Shown here in pieces: positions 1 through 9,023 of a stretch of 38,134 nt of DNA (positions are counted from its first letter, which is position 1; each line of letters begins with the position of its first letter). The position numbers and the translations under genes are program-made. The DNA comes from Candidatus Binataceae bacterium. GTDB lineage: Bacteria; Desulfobacterota; Binatia; Binatales; Binataceae. The notes beneath the pieces are model-generated. The model searched no databases, had not been told where the DNA came from, and saw nothing but the letters and a program-made list of their open reading frames with translations. The stretch lies in contig JAMXLL010000198.1 of assembly GCA_024281015.1 (NCBI GenBank), positions 1 to 38,134 on the forward strand, in the 5' to 3' direction.

Positions 1-2
1 CG

Positions 3-167
3 GCGTTGCCGTTCGCCCTGACTCACACGTGTAGGCGCCTCCGTTCGCCTGTCAGCAAACGCTTAGAGGCACTGAAGTACTTGCTCGACTTGCTCCGGAG
101 TGATGCCAACACTTACGGCGCTGCTCAAACAGGCATCACCTGCGCCCGACGATCCCGGTTTGTATGA
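3..167 (+). CDS. 3' end of an unidentified gene entering from the left edge
   Basis: One frame is open from the window edge to a TGA at 165-167 and gives about 54 residues. The second half (about codons 17-40) looks protein-like, with a leucine-rich helix around RLEALKYLLDLL. Its stop overlaps the ATG at 164 in an ATGA arrangement, the usual sign of translational coupling to the glycosyltransferase that follows. The product is not recognisable from this fragment. A chance open frame of this length is possible, so confidence is modest. Confidence 0.4.
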   Translation, partial: ALPFALTHTCRRLRSPVSKRLEALKYLLDLLRSDANTYGAAQTGITCARRSRFV

Positions 168-1789
168 TCGTCGGCAGCCGTAGCACGCCGGTCGTGAACT
201 CAATATGGGCTCGTCTGAGCGGCCCGGATTTACCGCCGGGACTTCGCAGCGAGGCGAATTGTTTGTTGGCGGTAATGTTGGTGGGCTTCGGAATTCGGCT
301 TTATCTGGCTCTTACAAGCTACTGCATTTCCGGCGATGGTGTCGCATATCTCGGCATGGCGCACTACTTTTCCGCCGCTGAGTGGCATGCCGCATTAGGA
401 GCAGTGTTTTCTCCGCTGTATCCCGCGCTTATTTCCGTGATGCACTATGGGGTCACGAATTGGGAAATGGCGGGCGAACTGGTTTCGGTCATTTTAGGCA
501 CGGCCGCGGTTGCGACCACCTACTTGATGACTCGCGAGGCATTAGGCTCTCGGCAGCTCGGGCTCGGGGCCGCAATTTTGATGGCGATTCATCCTGAGAC
601 CGCGGCTTACTCTGCGTCGGTGCGGACCGAAGCCGGTTACATGTTTTTAACTACTGGTGCATGTTGGCTGTTACTTAGAGCGGTGAAGGAAAGGCAGCTA
701 CGATACGCAGCGGTGGCTGGAATCGCGGCTGGTCTGGGTTATTTATACCGGACGGAGGCAGTCGGCTTTCTTCCATTAGGTGGCGGCCTGTTCCTGGCGT
801 CGGGATGGTTGTGGAATCGGGTGTCGCGCCGCTGGGCGTTAAGCGCAGCGTGCATTTTCGCCACCGTGTTCGCAATAATTGCTGCGCCATACGTCGCGTA
901 TCTCAGGGTTACGTCCGGTCATTGGAGTATTGGCCGCGAATTCACTGCCGCGATGATGTACGGAATGGGCGACGTCGCACAGCACGGCGAACGATGGCGA
1001 CAATTTGGCTGGTCGGCAAGCGCTTCGCCGCTTGCTACGATATTGTCGCATCCGCGGCTATATGCGCAGAAGGTCGGGCAGGATGTAGTCGTTTCGACCT
1101 ATAGTTTCGCGCAGGCGTTGCAGCCGCTTTTGACAGTAATGCTCGCGATAGGAATTTGGGTTCGCAGGCGAGGGTTTTTCATTAGAGCTGGAGAGGCGTT
1201 CCTTGCCACGATTGTTTTATTCTATTTCTGTGGCTTCGCACTCTCCTACACAGGCACGCGATTTATGGCTCACCTGCTCCCTTTCACTTTTGGATGGGTA
1301 GCAGCCGGCGTTATTGCAGCATCCGAACAAGCCGCCCAATGGTGCAAGCCAGGTCGCCGCAAAATCGTGCACGCCGTGATTCCCACCGCGATTGCAATTG
1401 CACTGCTCCCGCGCACTCTGTGGCCGCTCGGTTACGATATGCGAGGCGTACGATATGCGGGCGAGGATATCGCGCAGATGAAAAAGGGGCCTGTCCTGGT
1501 CGCCGCACGCGATGGCCGGGTTGCCTATTACGCGGGGGCACGACTGGTCGAATTGCCGCTGTTGCCTCCCGAAGATTTCTGCGGATGGCTCGCCGCGCAG
1601 GGTGGCAATTTCCTGATGGTTGCGAATCAGGACGAAGAGCTCTTCAACATTGCACGCCATCATCGCTGTCTTGAGTTGCTCAGAAGATATCCGCGGTATG
1701 GTGCAGGATATTACGACCTGTATGCTGTGAGGGTAGTGCATCAAGTGCGGCAGGGTGCCCGCTCCCCTGCAGGCAGCACAATACGATAA
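164..1789 (+). CDS. GT39-like membrane glycosyltransferase (PMT/ArnT type)
   Basis: A polytopic GT-C fold membrane protein of 541 residues, predicted to move a sugar from a polyprenyl-phosphate carrier to an envelope acceptor on the periplasmic face. Seen in the sequence: many hydrophobic segments, an acidic first-loop motif (D58 in the DGVAYLGMAHYF stretch) as in dolichyl-phosphate-mannose/ArnT-type enzymes, and a FSPLYP stretch at 82-87 in the place of the usual PPL/Y loop. The C-terminal 100 residues look soluble. The ATG at 164 overlaps the stop of an upstream frame (ATGA), which supports this start despite no clear Shine-Dalgarno site. Its stop (TAATG) overlaps the next start by one base, so it heads a glycan operon. 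Sugar and acceptor cannot be told from the sequence. Confidence 0.8.
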   Translation: MIVGSRSTPVVNSIWARLSGPDLPPGLRSEANCLLAVMLVGFGIRLYLALTSYCISGDGVAYLGMAHYFSAAEWHAALGAVFSPLYPALISVMHYGVTNWEMAGELVSVILGTAAVATTYLMTREALGSRQLGLGAAILMAIHPETAAYSASVRTEAGYMFLTTGACWLLLRAVKERQLRYAAVAGIAAGLGYLYRTEAVGFLPLGGGLFLASGWLWNRVSRRWALSAACIFATVFAIIAAPYVAYLRVTSGHWSIGREFTAAMMYGMGDVAQHGERWRQFGWSASASPLATILSHPRLYAQKVGQDVVVSTYSFAQALQPLLTVMLAIGIWVRRRGFFIRAGEAFLATIVLFYFCGFALSYTGTRFMAHLLPFTFGWVAAGVIAASEQAAQWCKPGRRKIVHAVIPTAIAIALLPRTLWPLGYDMRGVRYAGEDIAQMKKGPVLVAARDGRVAYYAGARLVELPLLPPEDFCGWLAAQGGNFLMVANQDEELFNIARHHRCLELLRRYPRYGAGYYDLYAVRVVHQVRQGARSPAGSTIR

Positions 1790-2868
1790 TGAGGCTCGAG
1801 GCGAATCATCCGCGGCTCGCTTCGGCTTCGGCCGAGGCGATCGATTATTCGGCGGAGCCTCCCGTCGATCTCTCGTTGGTCGTTCCGGTTCACAACGAAA
1901 GCGCGGGTCTCGAACAGTTCTTCGCGCGGCTCATCCCGGTGCTCGACAATCTAGGCTGCGCTTCCGAAATTATTTGCGTGGACGATGGGAGCAACGACGG
2001 TACTCTTGAGCGGCTGTTGGCAATGCGCGAGCGGTTGCCCAATCTGAAAGTGTTGAGCTTGTCACGTAATTTTGGCAAGGACGTCGCGCTGAGCGCTGGC
2101 TTCGAGAATGTCAGCGGAGCCGCGGCAGTGCCGATAGATGCCGACCTACAGGATCCCCCGGAGTTAATCCCCCAGATGGTGGCGAAGTGGCGTGAGGGGT
2201 TCGACGTGGTTTATGCAACCCGCGCTCGGCGAGCCGGCGAAAGCATCTTTCGCCGCTACTCCGCACGTTACTTCTATCGCATCTTCGACCGTATCACTGA
2301 TATTCCTATTCCGCCCGACACTGGCGACTTCCGTCTGCTCGACCGGCGGGTAGTTGATATCCTGGTCCGTTTGCCTGAGCGCACGCGTTTCATGAAGGGG
2401 CTGTTCGCATGGGTCGGATTCAGGCAGACCGCGGTGCTCTTTGATCGGCCTGAGCGGCGGGCGGGCCATACTAAATGGACATATTGGCGGCTGTGGAATT
2501 TCGCGCTCGACGCCATCACCTCGTTCAGCTCGGTCCCGCTAAAGGTTTGGAGCTACGTTGGTGTCATAGTCTCGCTGTTTGCCTTCCTGTATGCGCTTTT
2601 CTTAGCTGGCCTCACTATAATCCGCGGAGTCGTGGTCCCCGGCTATGCTTCGATAATGGTGGCAGTGCTGTTCCTTGGCGGAGTGCAACTTATCACACTG
2701 GGGATCATTGGCGAGTATCTAGCTCGCATGTACAACGAGGTCAAAGGACGTCCCCTTTATCTACTGCGCGGGCGATGGGGATTCGACGATCATTCGGGTA
2801 GGCAGCCGGAAGGCCGTGAAGTTAACCAAAAACCGGAGCCGCCCGCGGCTGCCGGGGCGCGTGGATAG
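1789..2868 (+). CDS. Polyprenyl-phosphate glycosyltransferase, GT2 (DPM1/GtrB/ArnC-like)
   Basis: Predicted to load a sugar from a nucleotide donor onto undecaprenyl phosphate at the inner face of the cytoplasmic membrane, which would make the donor for the GT39 enzymes beside it. The 359 residues carry a GT-A domain with VVPVHNE (31-37), VDDGSNDGT (64-72) and the metal-binding DADLQDPPE (117-125). Two C-terminal membrane helices follow (about 256-280 and 288-312), then the conserved GEYLARMYNEVKGRPLY tail of the DPM1/GtrB group. The start overlaps the previous stop by one base (TAATG), and the next gene begins 11 bp after the stop, so the three are co-transcribed. Family assignment is firm; the sugar is unknown. 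Confidence 0.9.
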   Translation: MRLEANHPRLASASAEAIDYSAEPPVDLSLVVPVHNESAGLEQFFARLIPVLDNLGCASEIICVDDGSNDGTLERLLAMRERLPNLKVLSLSRNFGKDVALSAGFENVSGAAAVPIDADLQDPPELIPQMVAKWREGFDVVYATRARRAGESIFRRYSARYFYRIFDRITDIPIPPDTGDFRLLDRRVVDILVRLPERTRFMKGLFAWVGFRQTAVLFDRPERRAGHTKWTYWRLWNFALDAITSFSSVPLKVWSYVGVIVSLFAFLYALFLAGLTIIRGVVVPGYASIMVAVLFLGGVQLITLGIIGEYLARMYNEVKGRPLYLLRGRWGFDDHSGRQPEGREVNQKPEPPAAAGARG

Positions 2869-2879
2869 TCTCGCTTGCG

Positions 2880-3617
2880 ATGGACGCAGCGCTTTACCCT
2901 CTGCTTGCTGCGGTCGAGGACACTCATTGGTGGTTCGCGGGAAGGAGAGCCATCTGCGAACAAATGTTGACGCGGCTTAAATTGCGATCCGATCCTCTGA
3001 TTCTTGAACTCGGATGTGGTACGGGCGGAAACTTTCCGATGCTTGCCAGGCGTGGTCAGCTCTTTGCCATGGACGAAGACGAAAGTGCGCTCAGGTTTGC
3101 CGCTTCGCGACGGTTGGCGAAGCTCGCGCGGGGGTCCCTGCCCCGCCAATTTCCATTCACGCGCCGGCGCTTTGATCTGGTTGTGATGACCGACGTATTG
3201 GAACATCTCGACGACGAGCGCGGATCATTAACTGCAGTGCGTGCCATTTTAAGACCCGGGGGCGGTTTGCTGATCACGGTGCCGGCCCTGAAATGGTTGT
3301 GGAGCGAACATGATGCTACGCATCACCATCGCCGCCGTTATCAAGCGCACGAACTACGCCGCTTGCTCGACGATACTGGTTTCACAATAGATTACCTCGG
3401 CTACTACAACTTTCTGCTATTCCCCGCGATAGCGGCCGTCCGCTTATTGCAGCGACTGCCTGCAGCGGTCCGCCCCAATAATGGCACGCACGATCTCAGA
3501 ATGCCGTCGCGGCTGCTGAACACGCTCTTGCTCCACGTTTTTCGTTCCGAGCGGCTCGTGCTCGAGCGGTTTCGTCCACCGCTGGGTGTCTCGCTCATAG
3601 CGCTTGCCCACACTTAA
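2880..3617 (+). CDS. Class I SAM-dependent methyltransferase
   Basis: A soluble 245-residue methyltransferase of the Methyltransf_11/12 type. Motif I is ELGCGTGG (43-50), the acidic motif after beta-2 is in the FAMDEDES region (63-69), and motif IV is VVMTDVLEH (101-109). The C-terminal half has the HHHRRRYQAHEL and LLDDTGF elements often seen in envelope-glycan and polyprenyl-linked methyltransferases. It lies 11 bp after the GT2 and 15 bp before the second GT39, all on one strand. I infer that it modifies the lipid-linked sugar or its acceptor. The substrate is not visible in the sequence. Confidence 0.85.
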   Translation: MDAALYPLLAAVEDTHWWFAGRRAICEQMLTRLKLRSDPLILELGCGTGGNFPMLARRGQLFAMDEDESALRFAASRRLAKLARGSLPRQFPFTRRRFDLVVMTDVLEHLDDERGSLTAVRAILRPGGGLLITVPALKWLWSEHDATHHHRRRYQAHELRRLLDDTGFTIDYLGYYNFLLFPAIAAVRLLQRLPAAVRPNNGTHDLRMPSRLLNTLLLHVFRSERLVLERFRPPLGVSLIALAHT

Positions 3618-3632
3618 TGAATCGATTGTCTT

Positions 3633-5342
3633 GTGGCGGCTGGTGACCCGAAATCTTGCGAGAGGCAAGGTCTGCTAATTCAAGGCGCAGGGGTATTCCT
3701 GATTGCGACCGGTTTTCTGCTTACCCTTGGCCCATGGGCCCCGTTTACCAAGGAGCTCGGCACATGCGAGTCGGGGGCGGTGCGCGATGTACTCGGCGGC
3801 AATGTAATCCTGCCACGCTTTCTGCCCGGGCCGATCGTTCACGTACCGCCGCTCTACTGGTGGATAGCTGCACTATGCGTCAAGGCGCTCGGATGGAACG
3901 AACTCGCGTTTCGCCTGCCCTCGCTCCTCGCTGCGGCCTTGACCTGCGCGATTGTGTTCGTCTGGAGCGGCCGGACACTCGGCTTGCATGCGGGATGGTG
4001 GTCGGCGGCCAGCCTGCTGCTGTGCCATTTCTTTCTCGATGCAGCGCGGCAACCGCGGATGGATTCGATGCTGGCACTGTTCGTCACTGCCGCGGTAGTA
4101 AGCCTCGAACGCGCGATAGTGGCGCGCGAACCCGTCAACCGGCGCCGATCCTGGTATTTCGTCGCTGCCGGCGCGATCGGGCTCGGTGCCTTGAGCAAGG
4201 GAATAATCGGAATCATCCTACCGGGGCTGGTTGTACTGCTGTTCCTGTTCATACGACGCCGGCCAGGCGACCTCTTAAATCCGGGTTTGATCGCGGCATT
4301 CACGACGGGATTGGCGACTGGACTAGCCTGGTTTATGGCCGCTTATAGGCTCGGCGGGCACCCGTTCCTGCAATGGCAGCTGCGAATGAATCTCTGGGAC
4401 CGCTTCATGCCGGCGGCGGCCGGTGGCGCGGCTTATTGCGCTCATCCCTTCTGGTACTTTGCGCCGCATATTGCGCGGGGCTTTTTGCCCTGGAGCCTGT
4501 ATCTGCCGGCGTTTGCGGTAGCCGCATGGCCGTCACGAGAGCGGCGTCTGCCCGAGCCGCTGGCATACGCGCTTTGCTGGTTCGCCGCGCTGTTCTTTTT
4601 CTTTTCGGCCTCGCATGGCAAGTGCCTCGTTTACATCTTGCCGGCGTTTCCTCCGCTCGCAGTTTTCATTGGCTGGACAATGGCCGAAGTGCAGGGAGAA
4701 TTCGGCGCCAGCAAGTGGGTGAACCAGCTTTTCTCCGCCGCTACCGTGCTTGTTGCACTAAGTGTGCTGATACTGGTGATCGCCGCGATACTAGTGATCG
4801 TTTACAACGGGCCGGTGATATCGGGACTGCGGTTGCATCCAACCGATCGGCGTTTTCTCGAACTGCTGGTCAGGCAAGGCGTCAATCCCGCACTGCTGGT
4901 TTGGGCGAGTCTCTCGCTGGTCGGATGCAGCCTTGGGCTTGGTGGATGGTGGAAAATGGAACCGATCTTTGAAATGTCAGGAATACTGGTGGTAGCGGCG
5001 GTGGCAGGCTGGTTCTGGTTTGGGGTGATGAATCCCGCATTGGCGCGGGGCGAAACGCTGAAAGGCTTCGCACGCCAGGCGGCGAAAATAGTGCCCGCCA
5101 ACGAGCGCATCGGCCATTTCGGCCTGGGCGATTGCGAGTTGAATTTTTATTCCCCACGGCCGCTGGAACCGGTTTCTCGAATTTCCTGCACCGCTGCGGG
5201 CCAGGGCGAACCGTACATCATAATTCGCGAACAGGATCTGAATGCGATTCCGCTTACGCGCCGAGGATGCTTCGTCACCGAGTTAGAAGCAACTCCGAAT
5301 GACAGCATCGGTCCACGGCTGCTGGTCAGGCGGAGTTATTAA
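3633..5342 (+). CDS. Second GT39-like membrane glycosyltransferase (ArnT-like)
   Basis: A 569-residue polytopic membrane protein starting with GTG. It has the PMT/ArnT pattern: an acidic periplasmic loop after helix 1 (E41/E46 region), then VPPLYWW at 71-77, which matches the conserved PPL-Y-W motif of lipid A aminoarabinose transferase and related enzymes. About ten further hydrophobic segments and a soluble C-terminal domain (about 470-569) follow. It lies 15 bp after the methyltransferase, as the last gene of the glycan operon. Two GT39 enzymes with one GT2 in one operon suggest that two sugars are added, or two acceptors decorated, from the same carrier. The start is uncertain by a few codons. 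Confidence 0.82.
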   Translation: MAAGDPKSCERQGLLIQGAGVFLIATGFLLTLGPWAPFTKELGTCESGAVRDVLGGNVILPRFLPGPIVHVPPLYWWIAALCVKALGWNELAFRLPSLLAAALTCAIVFVWSGRTLGLHAGWWSAASLLLCHFFLDAARQPRMDSMLALFVTAAVVSLERAIVAREPVNRRRSWYFVAAGAIGLGALSKGIIGIILPGLVVLLFLFIRRRPGDLLNPGLIAAFTTGLATGLAWFMAAYRLGGHPFLQWQLRMNLWDRFMPAAAGGAAYCAHPFWYFAPHIARGFLPWSLYLPAFAVAAWPSRERRLPEPLAYALCWFAALFFFFSASHGKCLVYILPAFPPLAVFIGWTMAEVQGEFGASKWVNQLFSAATVLVALSVLILVIAAILVIVYNGPVISGLRLHPTDRRFLELLVRQGVNPALLVWASLSLVGCSLGLGGWWKMEPIFEMSGILVVAAVAGWFWFGVMNPALARGETLKGFARQAAKIVPANERIGHFGLGDCELNFYSPRPLEPVSRISCTAAGQGEPYIIIREQDLNAIPLTRRGCFVTELEATPNDSIGPRLLVRRSY

Positions 5343-5350
5343 TGACGTAT

Positions 5351-6124
5351 TCAGAGCGAGCGCTCGGCTTGCGCCACGTAATATTGTGTCCACAGGGTCC
5401 AGCTTAGTGGACCATCGCGCAACCGTTCCTCGAGCCATCGCTCCAAGTGCATTCCCATCATTCCGCCAAATTCTGCCACCAGCGGCAGGTATAGGCCGGA
5501 TTTGAATTGCTGGCGAATGTGGAACCCGGCCGATTCGAGCGCGCGCCGCATCTGGCGTTCATTCATCAGGCTGACATGGCCGGTTTCAAACACCGCTTCC
5601 CTATAAACCCGCCGAACCAGGTCGATGACACCCGGCATGAACGCAAGCTTGCAGGCCAGTTCCATCAGGCTGTAGCGCTGCGGAGTTGAAGCGAGCAGAA
5701 AGCCGCCAGGAGCAATTATCCTTTGTATGCCGGCAAATGCGCCACGCGTATCGGGAATGTGCTCAAGCACTTCACTGCACAGCACAAGGTCGAAACCATG
5801 CGCCGGCAGATGCGATTCGGTAATATCGTCGACCTCAATTCGCAGGTTAGCCAGGTCTGCGGTTCGTGCGCGGACATATTCGACCTGGCTCGGATTGACG
5901 TCGGTGGCAACTACTTCGTTGTAATGAGCGGCCAGGGCCCTCAAATACACGCCAGCACCGAAACCGATTTCGAGGGCACGGCCGGGCCGCTCGCGCGCGC
6001 ATTCGGCAATTTTGGCGATCAGCCAATCGCGGCGGGTGCAATGCAGCCAGCGGCGCGTCGGATTACGCGAATTGTATAAGGTTTCGAGCAGCCCAATGAG
6101 CTGTAATTCCGATTCCTGCACCAC
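5351..6124 (-). CDS. Class I SAM-dependent methyltransferase, convergent with the glycan operon
   Basis: A 257-residue methyltransferase with motif I LEIGFGAG (51-58), the ATDVNPSQ acidic loop (73-80) and FDLVLCSEVLEH (111-122). The C-terminal half has two hydrophobic stretches (around 145-160 and 222-235), so membrane association is possible. It starts with GTG and has no strong Shine-Dalgarno site. Its stop lies 8 bp from the stop of the GT39 gene on the other strand, so the two transcripts run into each other. It shares the fold but not the detailed sequence of the methyltransferase at 2880. The substrate is unknown; a role in the same glycolipid pathway is inferred from position only. Confidence 0.83.
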   Translation of the reverse strand: MVQESELQLIGLLETLYNSRNPTRRWLHCTRRDWLIAKIAECARERPGRALEIGFGAGVYLRALAAHYNEVVATDVNPSQVEYVRARTADLANLRIEVDDITESHLPAHGFDLVLCSEVLEHIPDTRGAFAGIQRIIAPGGFLLASTPQRYSLMELACKLAFMPGVIDLVRRVYREAVFETGHVSLMNERQMRRALESAGFHIRQQFKSGLYLPLVAEFGGMMGMHLERWLEERLRDGPLSWTLWTQYYVAQAERSL

Positions 6125-6194
6125 GGCCGCGTTTAGTATCTCGCTTCGGGGGCTTTAAGTTTTAAGTAGGTTGAGCACGGGTCATCAGTGACAC

Positions 6195-6214
6195 CATAGT
6201 ATAACAATACTATG
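6195..6214. promoter_or_regulatory. Perfect 8-bp inverted repeat, probable operator
   Basis: CATAGTAT, a four-base spacer AACA, then ATACTATG. The dyad lies in the 252-bp gap between the 3' end of the BVMO gene (6377) and the GTG start of the methyltransferase (6124), about 70 bp upstream of that start. No T-run follows, so it is a poor terminator and fits better as a repressor site for the methyltransferase. Nothing else is evident in the gap. Confidence 0.4.
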
Positions 6215-6376
6215 ACAGGCATTACTGAGACGGGCCTTTGAGCTGCTCGACGGCTTGCCTCGGAGCACTTGAACCATCTAGCCTCTGAAGACTGCGATCT
6301 GCTGCTATAGCTTTCTGGTTAACACAGGTCCGCACGGTGTCCATGAAGCGACGCTGAGAACGTCAGGCGCGGCAAG

Positions 6377-8044
6377 TCAGCGGCCATTGCCGGATTGAGC
6401 TGTTCCGCCGAGCGCAAAACCCTTGTATCCATGCGCCGCAACTTCGTCGCATTTCTGACGGTAGACCCCTACTCCCCCCAAATAAGCCATGAAGACACGC
6501 GGCTTGCCGGGCATATTCGCTCCCATATACCAGGAGTTAGCACGGGTCATCAGCGTGGCGTCAGCGACCTCGGCGACGTGGAAAGTCCATTCCGCCTCGG
6601 CAGCGGGCGTCGCCTCGATAACCGTGAGGTTGTGCTTGAGCATGTAGTTGACGCAATCGGAGATCCACTCGACGTGCTGTTCGATCGACACCGGCATGTT
6701 GGACATCACCGAGGGACTGCCCGGACCGGTGATCATAAAGAGGTTCGGAAAACCGGTCACTGCTAGGCCCAAATAAGTATGCGGACCGTCTGCCCACTTT
6801 TCCGACAGCGACTTCCCAGCGCGGCCTCGCAAGTCGATGCTGGTCAGCGGACCTGTCAACGCATCGAAACCAGTTGCAAAGATGATAATATCGAACTCGT
6901 ACTCCTCACCCCCGGCGCGGATACCCTTCGGTGTGATCTCCTCGATTGGTGCATCGGCTGCATCGACCAGCAGGACGTTGGCTTTGTTAAAGGTCTCGAA
7001 GTAATTGGTATCGAGGGGCTGGCGCTTGGTACCGTATGGATAGGTCTTCGGAATCAGCTTTTCCGCGACGACAGGATCATTCACGGTCGCGCGAATTTTG
7101 CGCTTCAGGTAATCGGCGCAGAGGTCGTTGGCTTCCTGGTTGAAGAGCATATCCTGGTAGTTACCGATCCAGAACGCGAAGCCGCCGGCGTCCCAGCGTT
7201 TATCGAACTCACGTTGTCGCTCCTCTGGCGAGTCATCCAGCGCGGATTTTTCAATAAAATAGATCTCATGGCCGAACTGTGAGTTTCGGATCCGCTCAAC
7301 GATGCCATCGTAGTCAGCCTTGCGCGCCTTGACCACCTCCGGATCAACCTTGCCATTGCGCGCCGGCACGCAGAAAGCGGGGGTGCGCTGAAAGACCGTC
7401 AGCTGTTTTGCCTGCTGCGAAACTTCGGGAATCACCTGCACGGCGGTTGCGCCTGTGCCGACCACAGCGACCCGCTTGGCCGTAAAATCGACGCCACCCT
7501 GCGGCCATTGATTGGTGTGGTACCACTTGCCCCTGAACGTCTCAAGACCTCTGAATTTGGGCAGGTTGGCCTTTGACAAGGTGCCGACGGCCGCGATCAG
7601 ATAACGCGCCGAGACCACCTCGCCAAGTGACGTTCGCACCTGCCAGCGGTTGGTCTCTTCATCAAAAGCGGCTGCCGTTACACGCGTGCTGAATTGGATA
7701 TCGCGCCGCAAGTCGAATCTATCCGCAACGTGATTCAGGTAGCGAAGGATTTCCGGTTGCTCCGGATAGCGCTCGCTCCATTGCCATTCCTGCAGTAGCT
7801 GCCGGTCAAAGGTGTAACAGTAGATGTAACTCTCGGAATCGCAACGCGCACCCGGATAACGGTTCCAATACCATGTTCCACCTACGTCGTCGCCATCCTC
7901 GTAGACACGAACCGAGAGTCCGAGCATGTCGCGCAACCGGTGGAGCATGTACATTCCTGAGAATCCCGCACCGATCACGACAGCATCGAACTCAGGTACT
8001 GACCTGGTGAGTGACAGTGGAGCACTCTCTGGTACAATCGCCAT
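6377..8044 (-). CDS. Baeyer-Villiger / flavin-containing monooxygenase (BVMO 1)
   Basis: A cytoplasmic FAD- and NADPH-dependent class B flavin monooxygenase of the cyclohexanone/phenylacetone monooxygenase type, expected to insert oxygen next to a ketone to give an ester or lactone. Seen: FAD Rossmann GAGFSG (25-30), GGTWYWNRYPGARCD (55-69), the BVMO fingerprint FRGKWYHTNQWP (170-181, fitting FxGxxxHxxxWP), and the second Rossmann GTGATA (196-201). I chose the ATG at 8044 over an in-frame ATG at 8149 because AGAGGTG sits 6 bases before it and the protein then begins close to the FAD motif (555 residues, normal for the family). A second BVMO lies at 10938. The ketone substrate cannot be read from the sequence. 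Confidence 0.93.
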   Translation of the reverse strand: MAIVPESAPLSLTRSVPEFDAVVIGAGFSGMYMLHRLRDMLGLSVRVYEDGDDVGGTWYWNRYPGARCDSESYIYCYTFDRQLLQEWQWSERYPEQPEILRYLNHVADRFDLRRDIQFSTRVTAAAFDEETNRWQVRTSLGEVVSARYLIAAVGTLSKANLPKFRGLETFRGKWYHTNQWPQGGVDFTAKRVAVVGTGATAVQVIPEVSQQAKQLTVFQRTPAFCVPARNGKVDPEVVKARKADYDGIVERIRNSQFGHEIYFIEKSALDDSPEERQREFDKRWDAGGFAFWIGNYQDMLFNQEANDLCADYLKRKIRATVNDPVVAEKLIPKTYPYGTKRQPLDTNYFETFNKANVLLVDAADAPIEEITPKGIRAGGEEYEFDIIIFATGFDALTGPLTSIDLRGRAGKSLSEKWADGPHTYLGLAVTGFPNLFMITGPGSPSVMSNMPVSIEQHVEWISDCVNYMLKHNLTVIEATPAAEAEWTFHVAEVADATLMTRANSWYMGANMPGKPRVFMAYLGGVGVYRQKCDEVAAHGYKGFALGGTAQSGNGR

Positions 8045-8603
8045 CGCATTCACCTCTGCAACGTTACCGGAGTCAAATATCCCGTTTCTCTTTTTGTCAC
8101 GTCTGTTGCCCGGAATTGCGGTACACAAAGAGCTGCGCCACGCTGACATGTGAAAAAGGTTCGCCTTTCCAGCCCCCGAATCGTTTCTGCAATTCCAATT
8201 TGGTGAGGCAAGCCATCAGTCCAGCCCGGACGGCCACACATACCGCAGTTGCACCGGCCCACAGGCGTACAAGATTTTCGTTGCTCAGAATATACTGGCG
8301 CGAACCTGCTGCTGGGTCCGATCATTCGAGCGGCACATGATCCGCGTCATATGAGCGCCAATGGGCTATTCTATCCGTCCGTTGAGCCAGATCGAAACGG
8401 CTGAAATCCGGTACGAAATTTTCTAACGCGCGCTGTCACACGGATCTCCAAGGCGTCCCGCGGGTTCACTTGGCTGGCATCCAGTGTGAGAATTGGCATC
8501 TTACGGCTATCGGGCTAAGTTGCTTGTCAAGCCGGTAACGCGCCGTCGGCTCCGGCCTGTTGTGAAGCTGCGCCGATATTATGATTAGAGGGAGAATAAA
8601 CGG
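8045..8603. other. Divergent intergenic region, no gene seen
   Basis: This 559-bp gap lies between the divergent BVMO 1 (-) and the epoxide-hydrolase-like gene (+). Short frames here have no Shine-Dalgarno site and no recognisable protein character. An imperfect dyad, CACTTGG...CCAGTG, occurs near 8468-8487. I infer that both promoters lie here, but I saw no convincing -35/-10 pair. Confidence 0.5.
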
Positions 8604-9023
8604 ATGAAGACTTCGGCGAATATCGAGCCCGTGCGTAAGCTGTGCGAGCGCTGGGCGTGGCTGTCAGAAACGGAATTCGCGGAACTGCTGGCACCAAACT
8701 GCATCTATTACGACGTGCCCTTTCCTCGTGCGCAAGCGGTTGGCCCGCAGGCGGCGCACGCTAAGCTAAGTGCGATGCAAAAGGATTGGGACATTGGGCT
8801 TGAAGTCGTCTCTATCGTTGGCGACGCGGACACCGTCATAGCGGAGCGAGTTGAGCACTTCAGGAACAAGACCAACGCTGTCGAGCCATTTGATCTGCCG
8901 GTGGTCGGAGTGTTTGAGATCGCCGATGGTAAAATCAAGGCCTGGCGCGATTATTGGGACAGGTCCGCAGCTGAACCCCTGTTGAGATTCATGGCGATGA
9001 GTCGGGGTCAACGGACCGCCTGA
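8604..9023 (+). CDS. Limonene-1,2-epoxide-hydrolase-like / SnoaL-fold protein
   Basis: A 139-residue NTF2/SnoaL-fold protein closest to the limonene-1,2-epoxide hydrolase group. It has the GVFEIADGKI strand (102-111) followed by WRDYWD (114-119), which matches the family's GVFxxxxGKIxxWRDYFD block. The known catalytic quintet is Tyr53, Asn55, Arg99, Asp101 and Asp132. By my manual alignment Tyr is kept (Y35), Asn becomes Asp (D37), Arg is kept (R82) and the general acid Asp becomes Glu (E84). Hydrolase activity is therefore plausible but not assured; a non-catalytic or isomerase role is the alternative. The Shine-Dalgarno AGAGGGAG lies about 10 bases before the ATG. Its placement between two BVMO genes suggests a role in cyclic terpenoid or ketone breakdown. 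Confidence 0.8.
   Translation: MKTSANIEPVRKLCERWAWLSETEFAELLAPNCIYYDVPFPRAQAVGPQAAHAKLSAMQKDWDIGLEVVSIVGDADTVIAERVEHFRNKTNAVEPFDLPVVGVFEIADGKIKAWRDYWDRSAAEPLLRFMAMSRGQRTA

Noticed and set aside
4802-5157. Long antisense frames inside the GT39 and other real genes
   Set aside because: They mirror codon structure of the true genes, have no ribosome sites and no protein family character.
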